From Ruegeria sp. AD91A (GTDB lineage Bacteria; Pseudomonadota; Alphaproteobacteria; Rhodobacterales; Rhodobacteraceae): 64,000 nt of DNA. Position 1 is the first letter of the stretch. Every line of letters starts with the position of its first letter. The notes under the pieces were generated by a model, which made no database searches, was not told the origin of the DNA, and saw only the letters and a list, made by a program, of their open reading frames with translations. Location of the stretch: the NCBI RefSeq assembly GCF_003443535.1, contig NZ_CP031947.1:496001-560000 (forward strand), written 5' to 3'. The translations under genes were made by a program, and so were the position numbers. Below, in pieces: positions 1 to 8,020 of this stretch.

Positions 1-57
1 CAACGTGCGACAGATATAGCTTTCGATGTTGTCTACAAATCCCCAAAATTTCGACAT
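1..57 (-). CDS. TRAP transporter small permease (DctQ type), N-terminus only
   Basis: An open frame starts at an ATG on the minus strand (57-55) and runs off the left edge; 19 codons are visible, beginning MSKFWGFVDNIES. A good ribosome-binding site (GGAGGG) lies about 5 bases upstream. TRAP small permeases often begin with a short Trp-rich segment like this before the first membrane helix, and the gene follows a TRAP solute-binding protein gene in the same orientation. The assignment therefore rests mainly on context. No membrane helix is visible yet, so family membership is inferred. Confidence 0.55.
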   Translation of the reverse strand, partial: MSKFWGFVDNIESYICRTL

Positions 58-76
58 CTGACCCTCCCTTTTTGTA

Positions 77-98
77 GGGGGCACCGTCAGGCACCCCC
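77..98 (-). terminator. GC-rich stem-loop between TRAP binding-protein and permease genes
   Basis: A run of five G (77-81) can pair with C94-C98 across a 12-base loop in the short gap between the solute-binding gene and the small-permease gene. No T-tract follows, so it would be a partial attenuator or a transcript-stabilising hairpin rather than a full terminator. The second TRAP operon in this window has a much stronger hairpin in the same gap. Weak evidence on its own. Confidence 0.25.
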
Positions 99-124
99 CA
101 TTTCATTGACCTTTTGGTCCTTGC

Positions 125-1141
125 TTATTGCGAAACCGGCTCGCGGCCGATTTCAGCCAGCACAGCGTTGAGCTTTTCGACGCCACCGATGCTTTCATAA
201 AACTTCGGCCACACGGCGGTGGTTGCCAGTTCGATGAATTCGGCCTCGTCGTTCTCAGGGTCGACGATTTCCATGCCTTTTTCGATCAGGATCTCTTTGA
301 TCTCAGCTTCCTTCTCGCGCAAGAAGTCGGCAGACGCCTGTGTCGCGGCTTTACCGGCTTCAAGAATGATCGCCTGATCTTCGGCGGACAGTTCCTGGAA
401 TACCTGCTCGGAAATGATGAGCGGTTCGATCGAGAAGATGTATCGGATGTTTGTCACATACTTCTGAACTTCGTAGAACTTCATCGCGTTGATGGTGGTG
501 TAAGGGTTGTCCTGACCGTCAACAACTTTGGTCTGCAGTCCGGCGAAAGTTTCCGACCATGCCATCGGCGTCGGGCTGATACCCCAAGACTTATACGTGT
601 CGATCATGATCTCGTTCTTGGGAACGCGGATCACGAGGCCTTCCAGATCGGCAACCGACTTGACCGGCTTTTTTGAGTTGGTGAGAACGCGGAAACCTGT
701 GTAAGTCCAAGCGATGATGCGAACACCGGCGTCGTTGATTGTGTTCTCAGTCAGTTCCTGACCGATTGGGCCCTGGGTCAGCTTTTCGGCGTCCTCAAGG
801 CTGAGGATCACGTAAGGCAGGGTGAACACGCCAACAGTCGGCGAGAACGGGGTAATGTTGTTGATAGCCAGCAGCGACATATCGAGCGTGCCAATGGCCG
901 CATCGTTGACGGTATCCTGCTCGGATCCGAGCTGACCGTTCAGGAAAAGAGTTGCCGTATGATTGCCACCCGATAGCTCTTCAAGGGCAGCTTTGAAGCC
1001 CAGTCCCGTTGCTTCTTGGCTGGAACCCCCGCTGTCGCCAACTGCGATTTTGAAGTTCTTCGCGTCAGCCGCGCCTGCGACCATCAGTGCGGCAACGGAT
1101 ACGGCTGCACTGATGGTGCCTAGCTTCTTGATAAATGACAT
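125..1141 (-). CDS. TRAP transporter substrate-binding protein (DctP family)
   Basis: A 338-residue periplasmic solute receptor. Residues 1-27 form a Sec signal peptide (charged MSFIKK, hydrophobic core, cleavage after AGAADA). The mature part follows the DctP pattern: a first strand KIAVGDSGG, a LNGQLGSEQD segment, and a central substrate-contact segment around GLVIRVPKN with an Arg that in characterised TRAP receptors salt-bridges the carboxylate of the ligand; a later FAGLQTKVVDGQDNP segment is also typical. It delivers an organic acid to the QM permease encoded to its left. The ligand cannot be named from sequence. A divergent LysR gene is the likely regulator. Confidence 0.9.
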   Translation of the reverse strand: MSFIKKLGTISAAVSVAALMVAGAADAKNFKIAVGDSGGSSQEATGLGFKAALEELSGGNHTATLFLNGQLGSEQDTVNDAAIGTLDMSLLAINNITPFSPTVGVFTLPYVILSLEDAEKLTQGPIGQELTENTINDAGVRIIAWTYTGFRVLTNSKKPVKSVADLEGLVIRVPKNEIMIDTYKSWGISPTPMAWSETFAGLQTKVVDGQDNPYTTINAMKFYEVQKYVTNIRYIFSIEPLIISEQVFQELSAEDQAIILEAGKAATQASADFLREKEAEIKEILIEKGMEIVDPENDEAEFIELATTAVWPKFYESIGGVEKLNAVLAEIGREPVSQ

Positions 1142-1258
1142 GGATTTCCTCCCATTTGTCGTGTTTCGAGGTGCGCGCTGACCCGGGGAGAGATAGGCCA
1201 GTCCGATTCTACCTCGGCGACACGAAGCTAACTTGCCAACATGGTTTCGTCGTTGTTA

Positions 1259-1286
1259 ATATTTGCGCGAAAGGTTTCACAAATAT
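1259..1286. promoter_or_regulatory. Inverted repeat upstream of the LysR gene, possible operator
   Basis: ATATTTG (1259-1265) and CAAATAT (1280-1286) form a perfect 7-base inverted repeat with a 14-base spacer. It sits 13 bases before the likely ATG of the LysR gene and between that gene and the divergent TRAP operon. LysR proteins bind AT-rich dyads with a T-N11-A core in such divergent intergenic regions, so this is a candidate autoregulatory site. Only the dyad is directly seen. Confidence 0.35.
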
Positions 1287-1298
1287 CAAACATACGAT

Positions 1299-2225
1299 AT
1301 GAAACAGAACAAACTTGATACCCGGATCGGGGACACCGACATCCGTCTTCTGCGCGTTTTTAAAACCGTCGCGGAAAGTGGTGGAATTACTGCCGCCGAG
1401 ATCGAGCTGAACATCGGAAAATCGACGATCTCGAAACACTTGTCTGACCTGGAACTGAGGCTTGGCCTGAAGCTGTGCAACCGGGGACCGTCAGGATTTT
1501 CACTGACGGAAGACGGCGAGAAGGTGCTGACGGCGGCAGAAGACCTGCTTATTTCCGTGGCGCAGTTCAGAACCGAAGTCAACGAAGTCAAACAGCAATT
1601 GGCCGGCAGTATCCGCGTGGCTCTGTTCGATCAATGTACGACCAACCCTGAGGCCCGACTTGCCCGCACCATTCACAAGTTCAATGAGGCCGCACCGGCG
1701 GTTCACATTGAACTGTCGCTGGAACCTCCCAACGTGATCGAAACAATGGTCATCAGCGGGCATCTGGATGTCGGCATCATCGCGTTGCACAGACCATCGG
1801 CAAGCCTGGACTACACACCGCTCTACGGGGAAAACATGTTCTTGTACTGTGGGCAGGAACACCCCCTGTTTGATCGCCCAGATCCGGAGTTGCATTTGAG
1901 TGATCTTCGCAAGTTCAACTACGCCGGCTTGAACGTAAACTCTCCGAACCTCATCGTTGGTCAACAACTGGGGTTTCGACGTGCCGCCAAGGTGCAAAAC
2001 GAGCAGGCACTGGTTATCCTGATACTTTCAGGCCGCTACCTTGGGTTTCTTCCGGACCATCTGGCGCAGGAATTTGTCGAACAGGGGATTATGAAGCAGG
2101 TTTTACCGCGGGAAATCAAATACAGAACCCGTTTCGCGGCCGTAGCCAGGAAACAACCTGCGCCAACACGCGTGGCCAAGTTGTTTCTGGAAACACTGGA
2201 AAAGGTGCATTCTCAGGTGCAGTAA
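1299..2225 (+). CDS. LysR-family transcriptional regulator
   Basis: A 308-residue regulator when started at the ATG at 1299; a TTG at 1263 would add 12 unlikely residues and place the start inside the AT-rich dyad. The N-terminus has the LysR winged helix-turn-helix (about residues 9-68), with the characteristic KSTISKHLSDLELRLGLKL helix. The C-terminal two-thirds is the effector-binding domain. It is divergent from the TRAP solute-binding gene, the usual arrangement for a regulator of the neighbouring transport operon. The effector is probably the TRAP substrate or a metabolite of it; that is inference. Confidence 0.88.
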   Translation: MKQNKLDTRIGDTDIRLLRVFKTVAESGGITAAEIELNIGKSTISKHLSDLELRLGLKLCNRGPSGFSLTEDGEKVLTAAEDLLISVAQFRTEVNEVKQQLAGSIRVALFDQCTTNPEARLARTIHKFNEAAPAVHIELSLEPPNVIETMVISGHLDVGIIALHRPSASLDYTPLYGENMFLYCGQEHPLFDRPDPELHLSDLRKFNYAGLNVNSPNLIVGQQLGFRRAAKVQNEQALVILILSGRYLGFLPDHLAQEFVEQGIMKQVLPREIKYRTRFAAVARKQPAPTRVAKLFLETLEKVHSQVQ

Positions 2226-2303
2226 GAACGTGCTCAGGGCGTCTTGTTTTCCAAACCCAAACCCGCCCGCCTGGAAGCAGCGCACGACGCGAGGCCGGGC
2301 GGA

Positions 2304-2648
2304 TCAATCGCAGGCTGCGGTAACGATCATTTCGACCTTCAGAACATCACGGGCCAGTTTCGCCTCGCCACAGGCACGGGCCGGGGCGTGGCCCTCCGGC
2401 ACCCAGGCATCCCAGACCGCGTTCATTTCGGCAATATCGGCCATGTCCGACAACCAGATCACACATTGCAGGATGCGCGTCTTGTCACTGCCGGCCTTGG
2501 CCAGAAGGTCCTCGACCTTGGCAAGGATGTCACGGGTTTGATCCGCAACCGTTGCGGCATCCGAAACCTGTCCGCACAGATAGGCGGTTCCGTTATGTTT
2601 GACGATGCGGCTCATGCGCTGGCCGGTTTCGATGCGAGTGCTGGTCAC
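2304..2648 (-). CDS. RidA/YjgF-family protein
   Basis: A 114-residue protein of the Rid family. Members hydrolyse reactive enamine/imine intermediates released by PLP enzymes or flavin-dependent amine oxidations, although many subgroups have no assigned substrate. Family features visible are the [10 protein letters not shown] strand, the [19 protein letters not shown] helix and the [10 protein letters not shown] segment. The usual C-terminal Arg-containing segment of canonical RidA is replaced by [10 protein letters not shown]. Cys rather than Arg precedes the end of that strand, so this may belong to a non-RidA Rid subfamily. The start is GTG at 2648 with AGGAG about 10 bases upstream. It converges with the LysR gene. 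Confidence 0.85.
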   Translation of the reverse strand: MTSTRIETGQRMSRIVKHNGTAYLCGQVSDAATVADQTRDILAKVEDLLAKAGSDKTRILQCVIWLSDMADIAEMNAVWDAWVPEGHAPARACGEAKLARDVLKVEMIVTAACD

Positions 2649-3171
2649 GACTGCTGTCTCCTGTCACGAAAGGTATCTTCCAGCTGGGCGATAGAGTGAA
2701 ACGATGCCAACTGCCACCCCGGACATTCAACCATCGAATAATCGCCAACCTGCCGTGCAGGATCATTCAACCCGACAGCGCACTTATGTTGGGTGATCTA
2801 ATATTTCGTTCGGTTTGGAGGTTCGACAAGTGACCTAACCTCTTTGTCGCTCTTCTTCCCAAGGTGGTGTAGTGCGTAGTGAGCCAGTCGGTCAGCGACC
2901 TGCAGACAGGTCGTTTTCACCGCTGTTCTTTCTGTCCTGTCTTGCGGTCATCCGCCAACGATCTGGGTGAAACATCCCGGTGTTGGGTGACAAGGAGTTT
3001 GACGGAGAAATCCCAGTCTGTTTTCAATCGGCACAGAGTTCCACCGCTCGCCTTAAACTCGGAGCGCCATATGCCACCCGACACTGCCACCACAGTATTT
3101 TTTGCATTGCCGCTACGGGACAGCGAGGTTGGTCAACTGATGTCATTGGTTTTGAAAAAGGACGGGTGGTC
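2649..3171. other. Intergenic region without a recognised gene
   Basis: About 520 bases between the RidA-like gene and the flavoenzyme gene on the opposite strand, so it must hold two divergent promoters. Open frames that run through it (for example from 2980 or 2879) have no recognisable protein character. No strong dyad or known element was recognised. Confidence 0.4.
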
Positions 3172-5211
3172 ATGATCCGCGATGTGTTGCTGCAACCGTA
3201 TCAGCTGAAACATCTGACGCTGAAAAACAGGATCATGACGACCAGTCATGAACCTGCCTACCCCGAAGACGGCATGCCCAAGGAGCGTTATCGCGCCTAT
3301 CATGAGATACGTGCGAAAGCTGGTGTTGCCATGACCATGACAGCTGGGTCTGCCACCGTCAGCCGCGACAGCCCGCCGGTGTTCAACAACATCCTTGCCT
3401 ACAAGGACGAGGTCGTACGCTGGATGGCTGATTTGACGGATGCCTGCCATGCTCATGGTTGCGCAGTGATGATCCAATTGACCCATCTGGGGCGACGCAC
3501 GGGTTGGAACAAGGGCGATTGGCTGCCCTCCGTCTCTTCGTCGCATTATCGTGAACCGGCCCACCGGGCTTTTGCGAAGAAGATGGAAGACCATGATATT
3601 GAGCGGATCGTGAGCGATTATGCCGATGCAGCCGAACGTATGAAGGCCGCAGGTCTCGACGGAATCGAATTGCAAGCCTATGGCCACCTGATCGATCAGT
3701 TCTGGTCACCGCTCACCAATACGATGGACGCACCCTATGGCGGCAGTCTCGACAATCGGTTGCGGTTCGGCTTCATGGTTCTGGATGCGATCCGCGACCG
3801 TGTCGGGACGGATTTCATCCTTGGCGTCCGCTACACAGCAGATGAGGTTGAAAAAGGCGGCATCACCGAAGAAGACGGACTGGAAATCGCCCGAAGGCTG
3901 CGCGACAGCGGTCAGGTCGATTTCCTGAACGTCATTCGCGGCCGTATTCATACAGACCCTGCCATGACGGATGTGATCCCGGTGCAGGGCATGAAAAGCG
4001 CACCACATCTGGATTTTGCCGGGCGCGTACGAGCCGAAATCGGGATGCCTACCTTCCATGCGTCACGCATTCCCGATGTGGCAACCGCACGACATTCAGT
4101 GGCGTCCGGGTTGCTGGATATGGTCGGCATGACCCGCGCACACATGGCCGACCCGATGATCGTGTCCAAAATTCAGGCCGGTCGGGAAGATGACATCCGC
4201 CCCTGCGTCGGCGCAACCTACTGCCTGGACCGGATTTATCAGGCCGGTGAAGCCCTTTGCATTCATAACCCTGCTACCGGGCGCGAATTGTCGATGCCGC
4301 ACGTGATCACCGCGGCCAAGTCCCGCCGCCGGGCGGTCATCGTCGGCGCAGGGCCCGGAGGGCTCGAAGCGGCACGGGTTGCGGCAGAACGCGGTCATGA
4401 CGTTACCGTTCTGGAAGCGGCCTCTGAACCCGGCGGTCAGGTTCGTCTGGCCGCGCAGTCCCGACGCCGGGCCGAGATGATCGGGATCATCGACTGGCGC
4501 ATGGCGCAATGCGCTGCACGCGATGTCAGGTTCCAATTCAACACGTTTGCAGACGCGGGTGACCTAAAAGCATTTTCGCCCGATATTGTGGTTATCGCGA
4601 CCGGAGGGTTGCCCGAGACGACGATATTGGAAACCGGCAACGATCTGGCGGTTTCGGCGTGGGACATCCTGTCCGGAGACGTGCACCCGGGCGAAAACGT
4701 GCTGATCTACGATGATGCGGGCGGCCACCCGGCCCTTATGGCGGCCGAAATCATCGCCGAGTCCGGTTCGCGGGTTGAGATCATGACCCGCGACCGCAGC
4801 TTTGCGCCTGAGATCATGGGCATGAATCTGGTGCCATATATGCGTGCGCTGCAAAAAACGGGAGCGCTGTTCACCGTAACCCGGACGCTGAAATCGTTGG
4901 TACGCTCAGGCAATCAACTGGAAGCCGCCATTGGAACGGATTACTCGGATCTTGTTGAAAAGCGCATGTATGATCAGGTGATCGTCAATCAGGGTACCTT
5001 GCCTCTGGACGATCTCTATTTCGAACTCAAGCCGCTTTCGCGAAATCTTGGCGCTGTGGATCACGACGCTCTTGTCGCGAATTCGGGTGACATGTTTCCG
5101 CTGGTGAACCCGAAGGCTGACTTTGATCTGTATCGGATCGGAGACGCCGTTTCCTCGCGCAACATACACGCAGCAGTCTATGATGCGCTGCGGCTTGGCC
5201 TTCGGTGGTGA
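3172..5211 (+). CDS. FMN/FAD oxidoreductase of the N-methylproline/dimethylglycine demethylase type
   Basis: A 679-residue protein when started at the ATG at 3172 behind AAGGACGGGTGG; an upstream frame from 2980 adds residues with no family character. Residues 1-370 form an Old-Yellow-Enzyme-type TIM barrel (LKNRIMTTSHEPAY, then GLDGIELQAYGHLIDQFWSP). A Cys-rich linker follows (CVGATYCLDRIYQAGEALC), then FAD/NAD(P)-binding Rossmann folds (VIVGAGPGGLEAARVA). This layout is that of 2,4-dienoyl-CoA reductase, trimethylamine dehydrogenase, and enzymes that oxidatively demethylate N-methylproline or dimethylglycine. The demethylase subgroup fits the linker best. In the Fe-S motif the second Cys of the usual C-x2-C-x2-C is Ala, noted separately. 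Substrate is inferred. Confidence 0.85.
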   Translation: MIRDVLLQPYQLKHLTLKNRIMTTSHEPAYPEDGMPKERYRAYHEIRAKAGVAMTMTAGSATVSRDSPPVFNNILAYKDEVVRWMADLTDACHAHGCAVMIQLTHLGRRTGWNKGDWLPSVSSSHYREPAHRAFAKKMEDHDIERIVSDYADAAERMKAAGLDGIELQAYGHLIDQFWSPLTNTMDAPYGGSLDNRLRFGFMVLDAIRDRVGTDFILGVRYTADEVEKGGITEEDGLEIARRLRDSGQVDFLNVIRGRIHTDPAMTDVIPVQGMKSAPHLDFAGRVRAEIGMPTFHASRIPDVATARHSVASGLLDMVGMTRAHMADPMIVSKIQAGREDDIRPCVGATYCLDRIYQAGEALCIHNPATGRELSMPHVITAAKSRRRAVIVGAGPGGLEAARVAAERGHDVTVLEAASEPGGQVRLAAQSRRRAEMIGIIDWRMAQCAARDVRFQFNTFADAGDLKAFSPDIVVIATGGLPETTILETGNDLAVSAWDILSGDVHPGENVLIYDDAGGHPALMAAEIIAESGSRVEIMTRDRSFAPEIMGMNLVPYMRALQKTGALFTVTRTLKSLVRSGNQLEAAIGTDYSDLVEKRMYDQVIVNQGTLPLDDLYFELKPLSRNLGAVDHDALVANSGDMFPLVNPKADFDLYRIGDAVSSRNIHAAVYDALRLGLRW

Positions 5212-5299
5212 CACCATCAGAGAATGCGCTTTGAACACGTACCACCGATTACCTGTACGACATGAAACCACTTTTGCGCCCGAACGAAAAGGACCGGAC

Positions 5300-7318
5300 A
5301 TGAGCAATATTGAGGTCATCGAGACTGTTTGGATACCGCTACCTGACGGCACGAAACTCGCGGCGCGCCTGTGGCTGCCGGAAAACACGAAAATCGTCCC
5401 TGTGCCCTGCATCCTGGAATACATCCCCTATCGTCGTCGGGACAGAACACGGATGCGGGATGAAAGCATGCACCCGCATTTTGCGGACGCCGGCTATGCA
5501 TCAATCCGCGTTGATATCCGGGGTTACGGTGACAGTGACGGCGTCTCCGAAGACGAGTATTCGCATCAGGAAATTCAGGACGGTCACGACGTCATCCAGT
5601 GGATTGCCGATCAGGACTGGTGCGATGGAAATGTCGGAATGTTCGGCAAAAGCTGGGGGGCATATAACGCGTTTCAGGTGGCGGCGACACGTCCTCCGGC
5701 GTTGAAGGCGATAGCCCCGGTTATGGGCACAGACGACCGGTGGCGCGAGGACATTCACTTTTACGGCGGATGTCTGGCCAACGACAATTTCTGGTGGGGC
5801 TCGATCATGCAGCTGTACAACGCCATGCCACCAGACCCAGAGATTGTCGGCGCGGACCGCTGGCTTGACATGTGGCGCGAGCGGTTGGAAGGCGCTGAGT
5901 TCTGGCCGGCCATGTGGCTGGAGCACCAGACCCATGACGAGATGTGGCGGCGCGGTTCGATCTGCGAGAATTATGCCGACGTGGATGTGCCGGTCTACTT
6001 TTTCGGCGGTTGGATGGATCTGTACCGGGATACGCCATTCCGCATCGCCGAACACCTAAGCGGACCGGTCAAGATCCTGATGGGGCCATGGGCGCATCTT
6101 TACCCGCATGAAGGGGTGCCCGGCCCCAAGGCTGATTTCGTCGGAGAGGTCATCCGGTTCTGGGATCACTGGCTGAAGGGAAAAGACACAGGGTTGATGG
6201 ACGAACCGCCCTTGCGGTTTTTCCTTCAAGACAGCACAGCGCCGACCGGAACGCATCTGGAACGCACGGGGCGCTGGGTCGAAGAGCCGAGCTGGCCGTC
6301 ACCGAATATCACCAATACGTCCCTTTGGCTGAATGAGCTGACGCTTGAGGCAGACCCCGTTTCCGGAGCAGAGCTTGCGATTTGCTCGCCGCAAAGCTTT
6401 GGGGCAGCCGCAGGTGATATGTGCTCTTTCGCCATACCCGGCGACATGGCGGCAGACTGCCGGATCGACGCCGCAGGCGCATTGCAGTTCAAAGCGGCAC
6501 CACTTGAAGACGCACTTGATATTTTGGGGCAACCGTCCGTCGATCTGAAGGTTTCAGCAGATCAGGCTCAGGGCTTTGTCGTTGCATTGCTGGTGGACGA
6601 AGCCCCGAACGGTGCGCAGACGCTGATTGCACGGGGATTCTGCAACCTCAACCACCGGCTCAGCGATACAGAACCCACACCGATCACACCCGGAGAGGAG
6701 ATGGCAGTAACCGTCCCGATGTATGGAACAGGATATCGGGTTCTGTCAGGTCATCGCATCGTTTTGCAGATTGCTTCGGCTTATTGGCCTGTTCTTTGGC
6801 CCACCCCCGAACCTGTAACGCTTTCGATAAGGCCGGGTCGCTCGTACCTGTCTCTTCCCATCCGCAACCAGGGCATTGAAACAACAGAACCACGCCCGCT
6901 GCCCGAACCGATAGCGTCTGGTGCCCGGCCCAGAAAGACCAAAGTGAGATCGGGCTCGATGGAGCGCTCGGTCCACACGGACCTGACGAATGGCGAGGTA
7001 ACTCACAGGTTTTTCCTTGACGGAGGCGTCTTCGGGCCGGTGGGTGATTTCCGTCTCGACGATATAGGGACGGTGCTCAGCGACGTGTCAGATCGGAGAT
7101 ATACAATCCGTCCGGGCGACCCGCTTTCGGGTGTTGCCACGATGGAGCAGACCGCCTGTTTCGACCGTGAAGGCTGGTCAGCCAGGATCTGGACCTATTC
7201 CGAACAACGAGCAACGGCCACCGAGTTTCATTTGATCTCGCGCTTGAAGGCATGGTCGGGGGAGGAGCTGATCTTTGAAGAAGAGAATTCGCATGTCATT
7301 CCGCGCAACGGAATGTAG
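5300..7318 (+). CDS. CocE/NonD-family alpha/beta hydrolase
   Basis: A 672-residue hydrolase of the X-Pro dipeptidyl-peptidase (S15) / cocaine esterase family. The ATG at 5300 is preceded by AAAAGGACC; the longer frame from 5123 would overlap the preceding gene. The nucleophile is Ser118 in GKSWG, the acid is probably Asp in FGGWMDLYRD, and the His lies in GPWAHLYPH. The C-terminal part is a jelly-roll domain (PSVDLKVSADQ onward), with extra sequence after about residue 540. Family members cleave esters, amides or X-Pro peptides. It follows the demethylase gene by 88 bases on the same strand and may act on a proline-betaine-like or amide precursor, which is speculation. Confidence 0.85.
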   Translation: MSNIEVIETVWIPLPDGTKLAARLWLPENTKIVPVPCILEYIPYRRRDRTRMRDESMHPHFADAGYASIRVDIRGYGDSDGVSEDEYSHQEIQDGHDVIQWIADQDWCDGNVGMFGKSWGAYNAFQVAATRPPALKAIAPVMGTDDRWREDIHFYGGCLANDNFWWGSIMQLYNAMPPDPEIVGADRWLDMWRERLEGAEFWPAMWLEHQTHDEMWRRGSICENYADVDVPVYFFGGWMDLYRDTPFRIAEHLSGPVKILMGPWAHLYPHEGVPGPKADFVGEVIRFWDHWLKGKDTGLMDEPPLRFFLQDSTAPTGTHLERTGRWVEEPSWPSPNITNTSLWLNELTLEADPVSGAELAICSPQSFGAAAGDMCSFAIPGDMAADCRIDAAGALQFKAAPLEDALDILGQPSVDLKVSADQAQGFVVALLVDEAPNGAQTLIARGFCNLNHRLSDTEPTPITPGEEMAVTVPMYGTGYRVLSGHRIVLQIASAYWPVLWPTPEPVTLSIRPGRSYLSLPIRNQGIETTEPRPLPEPIASGARPRKTKVRSGSMERSVHTDLTNGEVTHRFFLDGGVFGPVGDFRLDDIGTVLSDVSDRRYTIRPGDPLSGVATMEQTACFDREGWSARIWTYSEQRATATEFHLISRLKAWSGEELIFEEENSHVIPRNGM

Positions 7319-7353
7319 TTGAAAACACTGTAGAACAATTGCGTTGAAACCCT

Positions 7354-7384
7354 TTGACGGGACTTGCCTTTGCAGTCCTGTCAA
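7354..7384. terminator. Stem-loop between convergent genes, probable bidirectional terminator
   Basis: TTGACGGGACTTGC and GCAGTCCTGTCAA pair around a CTTT loop, giving a stem of about 13 base pairs with one G-U pair and one bulged T. It lies in the 130-base gap between the hydrolase gene and the convergent Lrp gene. No T-tract follows on either strand, so the termination role is inferred from position. Confidence 0.5.
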
Positions 7385-7450
7385 TCCAACCGAATGGTTC
7401 AAGCCTGCGCGGGAATGTCTGGACGGGTCTGTCGTTGCACCATGTGCCGG

Positions 7451-7912
7451 TCAGAAACCCAAAGCGCTGCCGGATTTGATGGTATCCATTGAAACGAAGG
7501 TTTTGAACTTTCGAATATTTCCGTTTTCAAAGAACATCCGGCGGGTGAAATCTTCGTAAACCGCCATGCTTTCGACGACCACGACAACCATGAAATCCAC
7601 CTCTCCGGTCACATAATAGCATTGCTGGACTTCCGGAGCATTCAGCAAGGTTTTCTTGACGGCATCAATCTCGTCAGGGGTTTCGCTGACCAGTTCAAGT
7701 TCGACAAAGATGGTAAGCTGAAGACCAACGGCTGCCGGATCAACAATGGCGACATTGGCGCGGATCACGCCCTCGGCCTCCATCCGGCGGATACGGCGCT
7801 GCACAGAGGGTGCAGACAGGTTTACGGCCTCGCCAATCTTGTGCTGCGTGGTTTTGTTGTCTTTCTGCAGGATCCGCAGGATCGCGCGGTCGAACTCGTC
7901 TAATTGTGTCAT
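7451..7912 (-). CDS. Lrp/AsnC-family transcriptional regulator
   Basis: A 153-residue feast/famine regulator. Residues 1-60 hold the helix-turn-helix (LDEFDRAILRILQKD, then NLSAPSVQRRIRRMEAEGVI). Residues 65-145 form the RAM effector domain (FVELELV, CYYVTGEVDFMVVVVV). Members sense amino acids. It is divergent from the M20 amidohydrolase and diaminopropionate ammonia-lyase genes, which it probably controls. Two short palindromes lie in the shared promoter region. Confidence 0.9.
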   Translation of the reverse strand: MTQLDEFDRAILRILQKDNKTTQHKIGEAVNLSAPSVQRRIRRMEAEGVIRANVAIVDPAAVGLQLTIFVELELVSETPDEIDAVKKTLLNAPEVQQCYYVTGEVDFMVVVVVESMAVYEDFTRRMFFENGNIRKFKTFVSMDTIKSGSALGF

Positions 7913-7924
7913 GTGAAAGAAACT

Positions 7925-7979
7925 TGCATGATATGCATCAAACTAGAGCCCTTTTTTCAGGTCAGTTGCAATAAAATTG
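7925..7979. promoter_or_regulatory. Two palindromes in the Lrp/amidohydrolase divergent promoter
   Basis: TGCAT-GAT-ATGCA occupies 7925-7937 and CAAT-AAA-ATTG occupies 7969-7979; their centres are 43 bases apart, close to four helical turns. Lrp/AsnC proteins bind several phased, imperfect dyads next to their own gene, so these are candidate operators. The palindromes are seen directly; binding is inferred. Confidence 0.4.
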
Positions 7980-8020
7980 TTTCGACCACGTTCACAATGC
8001 ATCGAAGGGAAAGAGTCGCC

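Noticed and set aside
2980-3171. N-terminal extension of the flavoenzyme frame
   Set aside because: The 64 extra residues have no family character, and the ATG at 3172 has the better ribosome-binding site and the normal N-terminus.
5123-5299. N-terminal extension of the CocE/NonD hydrolase frame
   Set aside because: It overlaps the end of the flavoenzyme gene; the ATG at 5300 behind AAAAGGACC starts directly at the family N-terminus.
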